Shown piece after piece: positions 55,980 through 64,000 of a stretch of 64,000 nucleotides of DNA. The stretch is from Qipengyuania citrea (lineage in GTDB: Bacteria > Pseudomonadota > Alphaproteobacteria > Sphingomonadales > Sphingomonadaceae): positions 124,001-188,000 of the forward strand of contig NZ_JALJZT010000002.1 in the NCBI RefSeq assembly GCF_024171405.1. The letters are read 5' to 3'. How positions within the stretch are numbered: the stretch's first letter is position 1; each line of letters begins with the position of its first letter. Position numbers and translations under genes: made by a program. The notes below the pieces were generated by a model that was not told the origin of the DNA, did not search any database, and saw only the letters and a list, made by a program, of their open reading frames with translations.

Positions 55980-56594
55980 ATGAATATTTCGATCAAGACG
56001 ACTGCACTGTCCACGCTTGCGCTGGCGCTTGCCGCCTGCGGCGACGACGTGGCCGAGGACCCGGTAGTCGGCAGCGAAATGGCCGATACCGAAACCGCGA
56101 TGGTGGACGAATACGATCCCATGACGCGCGATTACATGCTGGGCGACGATGCGCAGACGCGCCGCGATGCGTTCGATTCCGACGCCTTCCGCAGCGAATA
56201 TCGCACCTATCGCGACGAGGTGGTGAACGAGCAGGTCGCACAGGCCGATGCTACCGACGCCTCGCAGGACATGAGCGATGACGAGCGCGAGGAAATGGAT
56301 GCCGCGTCGCAGGAACGCGATGGCGAGACCAACATGCGCCTGCGCCAGAACATGACCTGGGGCTATCTCGACCGTAATGACGACGACCAGCTCTCGGTTG
56401 CCGAATATGCGATCTGGGCGATCCCGCTCAATCCGCAGCACGAGGCGATCAACGACCAGGGCGAGCCCGAGCTGAAGGCCGACACGATCAACAAGGCCGC
56501 CGACAGCTTCTTTTATTACGACATGGACGGCGACACCTATCTCGACCGCCGCGAATTCACCGCCGCGCGTCGCGGTGAAACGTCCGATTCCTGA
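55980..56594 (+). CDS. EF-hand calcium-binding lipoprotein
   Basis: 204 residues. MNISIKTTALSTLALALAAC gives a lipobox with Cys at 20. The middle is very acidic (ASQDMSDDEREEMDAASQER). Two EF-hand-like loops are visible: DRNDDDQLSVAE (about 137-148) and DMDGDTYLDRRE (about 184-195). GGAGAAG precedes the ATG. Probably an envelope calcium-binding or sensing protein; no partner is evident. Confidence 0.75.
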   Translation: MNISIKTTALSTLALALAACGDDVAEDPVVGSEMADTETAMVDEYDPMTRDYMLGDDAQTRRDAFDSDAFRSEYRTYRDEVVNEQVAQADATDASQDMSDDEREEMDAASQERDGETNMRLRQNMTWGYLDRNDDDQLSVAEYAIWAIPLNPQHEAINDQGEPELKADTINKAADSFFYYDMDGDTYLDRREFTAARRGETSDS

Positions 56595-56617
56595 TCGAGG
56601 CTGAACCTATGGGACGA

Positions 56618-56650
56618 GGGCGGCGGGGTAACCTGCCGCCCTTTCCTTTT
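56618..56650 (+). terminator. Strong hairpin terminator
   Basis: GGGCGGC (56618-56624) and GCCGCCC (56635-56641) form a perfect stem with a 10-base loop, followed by TTTCCTTTT. Ends the EF-hand lipoprotein transcript. Confidence 0.75.
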
Positions 56651-56678
56651 GGACGGGGCGAGCTAACACTCGCGCGCA

Positions 56679-57686
56679 ATGGACAATATTACACACAGCC
56701 TCGTCGGGGCATTGATCGGGGAGGCGGGGCTCAAGCGGAAGACCGGGCTGGCGATGCCCGCGCTGATCATCGGCGCGAACCTGCCCGATGTCGATGCGGC
56801 CTGTTTCTTCTGGCTCGACGGGGTCGAACACCTCGGCTTCCGCCGCGGGATCACGCATGGACCGATCGCCTGGGTGCTGCTGCCGCTGTTACTGGCGGGG
56901 CTGCTCTATGGGTTCGACCGCTGGCAGGCGAGGCGCGGCAAGCGGCCCGAGGCGCGCCTGCCGGTCAATTTCAAATGGCTGTACGCACTCGCGCTGCTCG
57001 GCTGCCTGACGCATCCCGCGCTCGACTGGCTCAACGTCTACGGCATCCGCCTGCTCGAGCCGTTCTCGAGCCGCTGGTTCTACGGCGACACGCTGTTCAT
57101 CATCGATGTGTGGCTGTGGGCGCTGCTGGGTTTCGCGACATGGTTTTCGCTCCGCCGGGAGAAGCGGGGCGGAGAGTGGCGAAGGCCTGCGCGGATCGCG
57201 ATAGCGGTGGGGCTGGCGTATATTGGAGTGAATGCGGGTATTACTGCTCAACAGGAGAGGCACGGCTCTCTGCATGCAGTAATAGCATTCGGAGAGCACA
57301 TTCGGATCGGTGATGGGTTTGTCTTGGAAGGACCAGTTGCAGCTGAAGTGATTGCCAATCCGGTGCCGTTTGCTTTTTGGAAGCGCGAGCTCATGTTCGG
57401 GCGGGATGGCAGATGGCTACAGGAGAAGTGTTGGACTTATGATGATTGCTTCGCTGAACCCCTCGGCGAGCCAATATGTGAGTTTCCCGATATGGTGGTC
57501 GGGCATACAGACAACAGCCAACTTGACGCCTTCCTCTTCTGGTCCCGCGCCCCCTTCGCCGAACGCGCACCCGATGGCTCGGTCATCCTCCGCGACGCTC
57601 GCTTCTACGATCCGCGCGCGCGGGATCGGTTCTCGGTGGCGCTGCCCGATGTCGAGTGCGAACCTCTAGCCAATCCGTCACCCTGA
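56679..57686 (+). CDS. YdjM-like inner-membrane metal-dependent hydrolase
   Basis: 335 residues. MDNITHSLVGALIGEAGLKR, then ANLPDVDAACFFW, RRGITHGPIAW and LTHPALDWLNVYGIRLLEPF, are the conserved His/Asp sites of the YdjM/DUF457 family, set among about five membrane helices. A soluble C-terminal domain (about 190-335) follows. Bases roughly 57220-57500, coding for its first part, are clearly AT-richer than the rest, suggesting recombination. The stop codon lies inside a REP arm, so the native C-terminus may have been altered. Confidence 0.85.
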   Translation: MDNITHSLVGALIGEAGLKRKTGLAMPALIIGANLPDVDAACFFWLDGVEHLGFRRGITHGPIAWVLLPLLLAGLLYGFDRWQARRGKRPEARLPVNFKWLYALALLGCLTHPALDWLNVYGIRLLEPFSSRWFYGDTLFIIDVWLWALLGFATWFSLRREKRGGEWRRPARIAIAVGLAYIGVNAGITAQQERHGSLHAVIAFGEHIRIGDGFVLEGPVAAEVIANPVPFAFWKRELMFGRDGRWLQEKCWTYDDCFAEPLGEPICEFPDMVVGHTDNSQLDAFLFWSRAPFAERAPDGSVILRDARFYDPRARDRFSVALPDVECEPLANPSP

Positions 57687-57769
57687 ACTTGTTTCAGGGT
57701 CCATCCTGCCTCCCGCTCGACCTGAGTGGGCCGAAGAATGGGTGCTGAAACAAGTTCAGCATGACGGGG
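57675..57769. repeat. Inverted REP pair (REPIN-like) between two genes
   Basis: Arms 57675-57703 and 57741-57769 are inverted copies: the first contains CTGAACTTGTTTCAG and the second CTGAAACAAGTTCAG, each flanked by GTCA/TGAC. The hydrolase stop (57684-57686) lies in the first arm and the photolyase ATG (57761-57763) in the second. Confidence 0.85.
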
Positions 57770-59203
57770 TTGATAGGTGGCATCGGGAGAAGACTTATCG
57801 CTAACCCACATATCGTCTGGCTGCGGCGCGATTTGCGCATGGCCGACCAGCCTGCGCTCCATGCCGCCGCGCAGGCCGGCCCCGTCATCCCGGTCTATGT
57901 GCTCGACGACGAACGCGCAGGTGATCATGCCTATGGCGGTGCCTCGCTGGTCTGGCTGCACTATTCGCTCGAAAGCCTCGGCACATCGCTTGGGAAGCGT
58001 CGCTCGAAGATCGTGCTGCTCCGGGGCGACGCCCCGCAGGTGCTTGCCGCGCTCGCCGACGAGGTCGGGGCCACCTGCATCCACGCGATGCGTCACTACG
58101 AGCCGTGGTGGAAGGAAGCCGAGGACGAACTGCGCGATGCGCTTGCAGGTTCGGGGGGCGAGGAGCGCAGGCTGTGCCTCTACGACGGCAATTACCTGCT
58201 TCCGCCCGGCAGCGTGACCACCGGTTCGGGCGATCCGTACAAGATCTACACCCCGTTTGCGAAATCCATGCTGGAGGTGATGCCGCCGCGCGACCCGTTG
58301 CCCGAGCCCGAGACGCTGTCGTCGCCCGATAGCTGGCCCGACAGCGACGAACTGGCCGATTGGGCGCTGCTTCCGACCAATCCCGACTGGGCGGACGGCA
58401 TCCGCGATTTCTGGGAGTTCGGCGAGGACGCCGCGCATGACCGGCTCGACTGGTGGGCCGATGTGGTGGGCGAGTACGACGAGGGCCGCAATCTGCCGTC
58501 CGAAGACACAACCTCGCGTCTCTCGCCGCATTTGCACTGGGGCGAGATCAGCCCCGCGCAGGTGTGGCACGCATTGAAGGACAAGCGCAGCGACGGCTGG
58601 AACACCTTCGCCAAGGAAGTGATCTGGCGCGATTATGCGCAGAACGTGATCGACCAGTTCCCCGACTACCCGCGCGAAAGCTACCGCGACTACGACGAAC
58701 GCACGCTGTGGCGGAACCCCAATGCGGGGCATCTGATCGCGCAGGACCTTGCGTGCTGGCAGAAGGGCATGACCGGCTATCCGGTAGTCGATGCGGGGAT
58801 GCGCCAGCTGTGGCGCACCGGGTGGATGCACAACCGCGTGCGGATGATCTGCGCCAGCTTCCTTGTGAAGCACCTGCTGATCGACTGGCGCTTCGGCGAA
58901 CAATGGTACTGGGACTGCCTGGTCGATGCCGATTACGCCAATAACGGCGTCAACTGGCAGTGGATCTCGGGCACCGGGGTGGACAGCAACATGTTCGTGC
59001 GGATCATGGCCCCGCTGACGCAGAGCGAGAAGTTCGGCGCCGCCGATTACATTCGCGAATATGTCCCCGAACTGGCCGATCTGGGCGACGATTGCATCCA
59101 CGACCCGCCCGACGGGAAGCGCGGCGACTACCCGGCCAAGATGATCGGCCACAGGGAAGCGCGCGAGCGGGCACTGGCGGCGTACCGGTCGGCCAAAGGC
59201 TAG
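57761..59203 (+). CDS. phrB: Deoxyribodipyrimidine photolyase
   Basis: 480 residues. An N-terminal antenna-type domain (IVWLRRDLRMADQPALHAAA, LLRGDAPQVLAALADEVGAT) precedes the helical FAD domain: TSRLSPHLHWGEISPAQVWH, TGYPVVDAGMRQL, HNRVRMICASFLVKHLLIDW, and DADYANNGVNWQWISGTG with the Trp electron chain. It repairs UV pyrimidine dimers using light. The only upstream ATG (57761) is part of the REP repeat; a GGGAGAAG at 57785-57792 points to a start near codon LIANPH but finds no standard initiator there. Confidence 0.93.
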   Translation: MTGLIGGIGRRLIANPHIVWLRRDLRMADQPALHAAAQAGPVIPVYVLDDERAGDHAYGGASLVWLHYSLESLGTSLGKRRSKIVLLRGDAPQVLAALADEVGATCIHAMRHYEPWWKEAEDELRDALAGSGGEERRLCLYDGNYLLPPGSVTTGSGDPYKIYTPFAKSMLEVMPPRDPLPEPETLSSPDSWPDSDELADWALLPTNPDWADGIRDFWEFGEDAAHDRLDWWADVVGEYDEGRNLPSEDTTSRLSPHLHWGEISPAQVWHALKDKRSDGWNTFAKEVIWRDYAQNVIDQFPDYPRESYRDYDERTLWRNPNAGHLIAQDLACWQKGMTGYPVVDAGMRQLWRTGWMHNRVRMICASFLVKHLLIDWRFGEQWYWDCLVDADYANNGVNWQWISGTGVDSNMFVRIMAPLTQSEKFGAADYIREYVPELADLGDDCIHDPPDGKRGDYPAKMIGHREARERALAAYRSAKG

Positions 59204-59241
59204 CTTGCGTCCGCCGCCGCGCCGCGCAATAGCAGCGCGCG

Positions 59242-60489
59242 ATGGATATGCCGACTACCCCCCGCACGCACGACCTTATCGCCGGATCACAGCGCTTTGC
59301 GCGCCGGCCCGGCTGGTTCGCGCGGTTGGTGGCGCCCGGTTTCGAGAGAATTCTCGACCGGATCGATTCCGCGCTGACCTCGGGGACTATCCACGGCGTC
59401 CTGCCCGATGGCAGCCGCCGTACGCTGGGCGGGCATGCACCGGGGTTCGAATGCGAGGTCGAGCTGCGCAGCTGGAATGCGCTGATCCGGCTGGCGAGCA
59501 ATGGCTCGGTCGGCTGGTACCAGGCATGGGAGGCGGGCGAATGGTGGAGCCCCGACCCGGTCCCGCTGTTCGCGCTGTTCATGCAGCATGCGTCGCGGCT
59601 GGGCGATACCGCCCGCGCCAAGGGCCCGTTCCGCCACGCGCTCAAGCTGGCGCATCTGGTCAATCGCAACACGCATGAAGGCGCGCGGAAAAATATCAGC
59701 GCGCATTACGACCTCGGCAATGATTTCTACGAGGCGTGGCTCGACCCGACGATGAGCTATTCCTCGGCGCTGGAGCCTGGCGAGGACGGCCTCGAGGCTG
59801 CGCAGCGGCGCAAGTGGGATGCGCTGGCCGCGCGTATCGGCGCAGCGCCCAAGGTGCTCGAAATCGGCTGCGGCTGGGGCGGGTTGGCAGGCTTCCTCGC
59901 CGCGCGCGGGGCAGACGTCACAGCGATCAGCCTGTCCGACGAACAATTGGCCTGGGCCGCCGCGCACCACGGCGCGGGGGTCGATTTCCGCAAGCAGGAC
60001 TATCGCGATTGCGAAGGCCAGTTCGACGCGATCGTCAGCGTCGAGATGGTCGAGGCGCTGGGGCGCGAATACTGGCCGACCTTTATGGACTGCATCGCGC
60101 GCAATCTGAAACCGGGCGGGCGCGCGGCGATCCAGTATATCGCGATGCGCGACGATCTGTTCGATGCCTATGCCAAGAGCGCCGATTTCATCCAGGCTTA
60201 TATCTTCCCCGGCGGGCTGCTGATCCGCACGAGCGAGTTTCGCCGGCTGGCGGAGGAGCGCGGCCTCGCGTGGCAGGACCAGCGCGATTTCGGCGGGGAC
60301 TATGCCGCCACGCTCGCACACTGGCGGCACAATTTCGACGCGGCGGCTGCCGCAGGACACCTGCCCGAAGGATTCGACGAGCAGTTCTACGATTTGTGGC
60401 GCTATTACCTGATGTATTGCGAAGGCGGGTTCCGCGGTGGCGGGATCGACGTCCACCAGGTTACACTGGTGAAAGAGGGAGAGATGTGA
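59242..60489 (+). CDS. cfa: Cyclopropane-fatty-acyl-phospholipid synthase
   Basis: 415 residues. NISAHYDLGNDFYEAWLDPT, then MSYSSALEP, is the Cfa substrate region; VLEIGCGWGGLAGFLAARGA is the SAM site (207-214); QDYRDCEGQFDAIVSVEMVE, YIFPGGLLIRTSEF and DLWRYYLMYCEGGFRGG are further hallmarks. It adds a methylene bridge to unsaturated membrane lipids. Either ATG 59242 or 59248 may start it. Its stop overlaps the next start (TGATG). Confidence 0.93.
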   Translation: MDMPTTPRTHDLIAGSQRFARRPGWFARLVAPGFERILDRIDSALTSGTIHGVLPDGSRRTLGGHAPGFECEVELRSWNALIRLASNGSVGWYQAWEAGEWWSPDPVPLFALFMQHASRLGDTARAKGPFRHALKLAHLVNRNTHEGARKNISAHYDLGNDFYEAWLDPTMSYSSALEPGEDGLEAAQRRKWDALAARIGAAPKVLEIGCGWGGLAGFLAARGADVTAISLSDEQLAWAAAHHGAGVDFRKQDYRDCEGQFDAIVSVEMVEALGREYWPTFMDCIARNLKPGGRAAIQYIAMRDDLFDAYAKSADFIQAYIFPGGLLIRTSEFRRLAEERGLAWQDQRDFGGDYAATLAHWRHNFDAAAAAGHLPEGFDEQFYDLWRYYLMYCEGGFRGGGIDVHQVTLVKEGEM

Positions 60490-61691
60490 TGCGTGGATTA
60501 TTGATTTCGGTGGCGGCCCTGGCGCTGACGGGTTGCGCGGCGGCTTACGACACCGTCGCAACCGCACCCCCGGCACCGCCGGCGGTAACCCAGTCGATGC
60601 CCGCGCAAATGGCGAGCCTGGATCCGGGCGATTCGATCCTGTTCTGGAACGACGCGCGCCGCTCGGCCGCGTTCCGCGATATGGAATCTGCTTTCCCCGG
60701 GCTCGAAGTGGCACCTGCCAACACGGTCCGCACGCTGCCGCGGCAGGAAGGCCGCGTGCCCGCCGCGCTGCGGGCGGATATCCGTGCCTATATGGCCGAA
60801 ACGCAGGCGGCCGGCCTCATGGTCCTCAAGGACGGTGCGATCGTGTTCGAGGATTACGGTCTGGGTTTTGGCCCGACCGGACGGTGGACCAGCTTCTCGG
60901 TCGCCAAGAGCTTTACCTCGACCCTGCTGGGGGCGGCAATCGCGGATGGCGCGATCGCCAGCGTCGATACGCCGGTCACCGACATCATCCCCGCGCTGGC
61001 AGGCACCGCCTATGACGGGGTGAGCGTCGGCCAGATCGCCACGATGACCTCGGGCGTGGCGTGGAACGAGGATTACACCGATCCCGACAGCGACGTCGCG
61101 CGGATGCTCGGCGTGGCCCCGGTGGCGGGCGAATCGCAGGCTGTGACCTATGCCCGCACGCTGACGCGCGAGGCGCCCGCGGGCGAGAAATGGGTCTACA
61201 AAACGCTCGAGACCAATCTGCTCGGCCTGATCGTCGAACAGGCGACCGGCCAGTCGCTCGCTGCCTATGCGGCCGAGAAGATCGTCGAGCCCGCCGGGTT
61301 CGAGGGCGGGCTGTTCTGGATGCAGGACCTGACCGGCGGCAATATCGGTGGCTGCTGCCTCTCGCTGCGATTGTCGGACTATGCCCGCATGGGCCAGTTC
61401 GCGCTCGAGGGCGGGGAGGGCGTGGTGCCCGCAGGCTGGTTCGCCAAGGCGGGCTCGCCGCTGGTCGATTTCGCGCCCGAGGCCCCCGGCTTCGGATACG
61501 GCTACCAGTGGTGGACCTATCCCGGCGACATGTACGGCGCACAGGGAATTTTCGGGCAGGCGATCACCATCGTGCCCGATGAGCAATTGGTCGTGGCCGT
61601 GGTGAGCAATTGGCCAACCGCGACCAGCCGCGCGCACCGCGACGGGTTCCGCACGCTGGTGGGCAGGCTGGTCGAAACGCTGGAAGACTAA
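60489..61691 (+). CDS. Lipoprotein serine hydrolase, class C beta-lactamase family
   Basis: 400 residues. MRGLLISVAALALTGC gives lipidated Cys 16. SVAKS holds the SxxK catalytic pair (Ser 137, Lys 140); a second motif lies near KTLETNLLGLIVEQATG (Y-x-N position occupied by E-x-N); YGYQWWTYPG and QAITIVPDEQLVVAVVSNWP close the fold. Members act as esterases, peptidases or amide hydrolases. The longer open frame upstream is a shadow of cfa. ATG 60489 overlaps the cfa stop, so it is co-translated. Confidence 0.88.
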   Translation: MRGLLISVAALALTGCAAAYDTVATAPPAPPAVTQSMPAQMASLDPGDSILFWNDARRSAAFRDMESAFPGLEVAPANTVRTLPRQEGRVPAALRADIRAYMAETQAAGLMVLKDGAIVFEDYGLGFGPTGRWTSFSVAKSFTSTLLGAAIADGAIASVDTPVTDIIPALAGTAYDGVSVGQIATMTSGVAWNEDYTDPDSDVARMLGVAPVAGESQAVTYARTLTREAPAGEKWVYKTLETNLLGLIVEQATGQSLAAYAAEKIVEPAGFEGGLFWMQDLTGGNIGGCCLSLRLSDYARMGQFALEGGEGVVPAGWFAKAGSPLVDFAPEAPGFGYGYQWWTYPGDMYGAQGIFGQAITIVPDEQLVVAVVSNWPTATSRAHRDGFRTLVGRLVETLED

Positions 61692-61754
61692 CTAGGGGCG
61701 GGCAGGGTGGCGGTGTCCGGGTAACGGCGCACCGTCCCCGGATTGTCTCGCCGT

Positions 61755-62105
61755 TCAGTAGGGCCGGTAGGCGGCGCCTTCGCTGGTGTAGCGGGCGAGA
61801 ATGTTGTCGTGGACGATCGAGCCCAGCAATTCGCTGAAGGCGCAGCCGACCATCGAGTTTTCCCACCACACGACCTGTGCCTGCAGCGATTCAAGCCCGG
61901 GCAGGGTGAGCCAGCACAGCTGGCCTTCATGCATGCGGTTGAGCGCGGCGGCGGAGAAGCCCGACACCGACAGGTCGTGGATCACGGTCTGGAAGGCGCG
62001 GCCGCCGCTGGCGCGCAATTGGCCGGGGATGGCCAATTTGGCGCGCGGTGCACAGCGGTCTTCCTGCGCGGCCAGCGTGTATGGATCTTGCGAATGTTGG
62101 ATCAT
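61755..62105 (-). CDS. Single-domain PilZ protein (c-di-GMP receptor)
   Basis: 116 residues. EDRCAPRAKLAIP contains RxxxR, and IHDLSVSGF has DxSxxG, the two c-di-GMP contacts. The beta-barrel strand QAQVVWWENSMVGCAF follows. A stand-alone effector domain that could answer the EAL protein at 6.8 kb and the cyclase at 24 kb. Confidence 0.85.
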   Translation of the reverse strand: MIQHSQDPYTLAAQEDRCAPRAKLAIPGQLRASGGRAFQTVIHDLSVSGFSAAALNRMHEGQLCWLTLPGLESLQAQVVWWENSMVGCAFSELLGSIVHDNILARYTSEGAAYRPY

Positions 62106-62218
62106 GACGGGCGCCCCTCCTCGATCAATCCGGATGAAGTGTGACCCGGCGTATGCGCAACGGGATTTAACGAGTATCGCGGATCAGGGTTTAGCATTCG
62201 TCGCCGAAGCTGGTTAAT

Positions 62219-62929
62219 TCACCCGTCGACGCGCTCGCGGTGGAAGCCGGTGAAATCGTTAACAAGCAATTCGACAAGACGGTCGGCGACCGTGGCAGGG
62301 TCCTTGACCGATTGCGGGTCTTCGCCCGGATAGGCCTTGGCGCGCATGGCAGTGCGCGTGGCGCCCGGATCGACCAGCGCGACGCGAACCTTGGAGATCT
62401 TCTCGACCTCCTGCGCATAGCTTTCGAGCAGATTGTCGAACGCCGCCTTGGTCGCGCCATAGGCGGACCAATAGGCGCGCGGGCTGGCCCCGACGCTGCT
62501 GGTCAGGCCGATCACCCGGCCCGCCTCGGCGCGTTTGAGCAGCGGGTCGAAATTGGCCAGCAGTGCCTGCGTGGCGAGGAAATTGACGGTCAGCGCCTGG
62601 CTGAGCTGCTTGCCGTCGATCTGCGTAACCGGTGTGAGGGCCGGCAGATAGGCTGCGGAAATCACGAGATAATCGAGCTTGTCCCAGCGGCCTGCAATGG
62701 CCGAGGCAAGCCGTGCCAGCCCGTCGCTTTCGGCAAGGTCCACCGGGGCGATGGTCGATGCCCCGCCGACTGCGTGGATCGCATCCTCGACCGCTTCTAG
62801 CGCGGGAACGTCGCGGCCGGTCAGCACCACATGCGCCCCGGCGGCGGCCAGCGCGCGGGCGGTGGCGGCGCCGATCCCCTTGCTTGCCCCGGTGACGAGC
62901 GCGAGGCGATTGGCGAGCGGCTGGTCCAT
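62219..62929 (-). CDS. Short-chain dehydrogenase/reductase coupled to purF
   Basis: 236 residues. RLALVTGASKGIGAATARAL cofactor site; the NAG motif reads ISAAYL; TSSVGASPRAYWSAYGATKA holds the active Ser, Tyr and Lys. Ends NDFTGFHRERVDG. Its ATG shares one base with the purF stop (TGATG), an arrangement I recall as common in sphingomonads. Substrate unknown. Confidence 0.85.
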   Translation of the reverse strand: MDQPLANRLALVTGASKGIGAATARALAAAGAHVVLTGRDVPALEAVEDAIHAVGGASTIAPVDLAESDGLARLASAIAGRWDKLDYLVISAAYLPALTPVTQIDGKQLSQALTVNFLATQALLANFDPLLKRAEAGRVIGLTSSVGASPRAYWSAYGATKAAFDNLLESYAQEVEKISKVRVALVDPGATRTAMRAKAYPGEDPQSVKDPATVADRLVELLVNDFTGFHRERVDG

Positions 62930-64000
62930 CAGGCGACCTGTTCGGAGGTGAAGGAGAGCTGCTGCTGCTTGTCCTCGCGCCGCATCAGATCGGTGAGCGA
63001 AGTGGGATAGTCGCCGGTGAAACAGGCGTCGCAGAACTGCGGGCAGGCCGAATTGCGCGGTTTTTCGCCGACCGCGCGATAGAGACCGTCGATCGAGACG
63101 AAGGCGAGGCTGTCAGCCTTGATGAATTCGCGCATCGGCTCGACATCCATCCGCGCGGCGAGCAGCTTGCTGCGTTCGGGCGTGTCGACGCCGTAGAAGC
63201 AGCTATGCGCGGTGGGCGGGCTGGCGACACGGAAATGCACTTCGGTGGCCCCGGCCTCGCGCATCATCTCGACGATCTGCAGGCTGGTGGTGCCGCGCAC
63301 GATGCTGTCGTCGATCAGGACGATGCGCTTGCCCTCGACCAGCGCGCGGTTGGCATTGTGCTTGCGCTTGACGCCGGCATGGCGCGCGCCGTCGCTCGGC
63401 TGGATGAAGGTGCGGCCGACATAATGCGAGCGGATGATCCCCAGTTCGAACGGGATCCCCGCTTCCTGCGCATAGCCGATCGCTGCGGGGACGCCGCTGT
63501 CGGGTACCGGAATGACGAGGTCGGCTTCGACCGGCGTCTCGCGCGCCAGTTCGGCGCCGATCGCCTTGCGTGCGGCATAGATGCTGCGCCCGTCGAATAC
63601 CGAATCCGGACGGCTGAAATAGACATGCTCGAAAATGCAGGGCCGCGCCGAATGATTGCCGAAGGGATGCAGCGAATCGATATTGCCGTCGAAATCGACC
63701 TTGATCACTTCGCCCGGTTCGACCTGGCGGACGAATTCGGCGCCGACCACGTCGAAGGCGACGGTTTCCGACGCGAACAGCGTGGCATCGCCGATCCGGC
63801 CCATCTGCAGCGGGCGGATGCCCAGCGGATCGCGGCAGGCGATCATGCCCTCGGGGGTCATGACGATCAGCGCATAGGCGCCTTCGAGCAGCCGCAGCGC
63901 ATCGATCAGCCGGTCCATGATGGTGGGGTAGCGGCTGGTCGCGACGAGGTGGATGATGACCTCGGTGTCGCTGGTCGACTGGAAGATCGACCCGCGCCGC
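62929..64000 (-). CDS. purF: Amidophosphoribosyltransferase (3' part, runs off the window)
   Basis: The frame is open to the window end; 356 codons are visible, lacking the N-terminal Cys nucleophile and first part of the glutaminase domain. Visible: GSIFQSTSDTEVIIHLV, EGAYALIVMTPEG, RDPLGIRPLQMG (glutaminase), then FEHVYFSRPDSVFDGRSIYA, VPDSGVPAAIGYA, IVLIDDSIVRGTTS (PRPP-binding loop) and the C-terminal NSACPQFCDACFTGDYP. It makes phosphoribosylamine from PRPP and glutamine, first step of purine synthesis. Confidence 0.96.
   Translation of the reverse strand, partial: RRGSIFQSTSDTEVIIHLVATSRYPTIMDRLIDALRLLEGAYALIVMTPEGMIACRDPLGIRPLQMGRIGDATLFASETVAFDVVGAEFVRQVEPGEVIKVDFDGNIDSLHPFGNHSARPCIFEHVYFSRPDSVFDGRSIYAARKAIGAELARETPVEADLVIPVPDSGVPAAIGYAQEAGIPFELGIIRSHYVGRTFIQPSDGARHAGVKRKHNANRALVEGKRIVLIDDSIVRGTTSLQIVEMMREAGATEVHFRVASPPTAHSCFYGVDTPERSKLLAARMDVEPMREFIKADSLAFVSIDGLYRAVGEKPRNSACPQFCDACFTGDYPTSLTDLMRREDKQQQLSFTSEQVA

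Noticed and set aside
52759-56441. Two long minus-strand frames (about 680-700 codons each) opposite korAB
   Set aside because: Pure antisense shadows of clear korA and korB genes; no recognisable domain.
59736-60488. Long upstream extension of the serine hydrolase frame
   Set aside because: It lies wholly inside cfa in another frame; the lipoprotein signal starting at 60489 is the true N-terminus.

Overview
The window is high-GC, densely packed chromosomal DNA of an alphaproteobacterium, most likely a sphingomonad of the Erythrobacteraceae type. That placement is inferred from gene content and codon use: a 2-oxoacid:ferredoxin oxidoreductase korAB pair, purF coupled to an SDR gene, a small Lys/Ala-rich protein after lepA, and short sphingomonad-like REP repeats. 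Most of it is housekeeping, with genes often overlapping by 1-4 bases (ATGA, TGATG, GTGA junctions). No rRNA, tRNA, CRISPR array, integrase or transposase was seen.

Layout. 0-6.6 kb: a 5'-truncated DUF2855 gene, then on the minus strand a coupled D-aminoacylase-like amidohydrolase and quinone-type oxidoreductase, an MFS transporter and an FAD/NADP reductase. 6.7-11.3 kb: a PAS-GSDEF-EAL-PilZ signalling protein, lepA and a small basic protein. 11.3-14.6 kb: an AT-rich island next to lepA. It starts with two degenerate copies of the lepA 3' end and carries three tightly packed genes: a D12-class adenine methyltransferase, a ParB-like protein, and an unrecognised protein with an RNxxxH (HEPN-type) motif. 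This is the best candidate for an undescribed, probably defensive, system. 14.6-19.6 kb: a hypothetical gene, a large imperfect palindrome, and a TadG/TadE/TadE pilus-type cluster. 19.6-23 kb: proline biosynthesis (proA, proC facing away from proB) around an AT-rich promoter region with two perfect palindromes. 23-30 kb: bamD, a diguanylate cyclase, recN, a DUF559 nuclease gene framed by inverted REP sequences, ligA and a CinA-like gene.

30-43 kb: SDRs, a sugar-lactone-oxidase-like flavoprotein, a DUF2061 protein, prmA with a B3-type metallo-beta-lactamase-fold lipoprotein, sdhCDA without sdhB, a ParDE toxin-antitoxin pair, an M20 peptidase, a class III cyclase and a secreted cyclophilin. 43-52.7 kb: a BlaI/M56-peptidase regulatory pair behind a candidate operator, a YpfJ-type metallopeptidase, 3-hydroxybutyrate dehydrogenase, guaB, rsmB, a TPR protein, rppH and an esterase. 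52.8-64 kb: korAB, an EF-hand lipoprotein, a YdjM-like membrane hydrolase, photolyase, cyclopropane synthase, a serine hydrolase, a PilZ protein, an SDR and the 3' part of purF.

The two most distinctive regions are the lepA-adjacent methyltransferase/ParB/RNxxxH cassette and the DUF559 gene inside an inverted REP pair between recN and ligA, where the repeat also supplies the ligA ribosome-binding site. A second REP pair at 57.7 kb supplies the stop codon of one gene and the only ATG found for the next.
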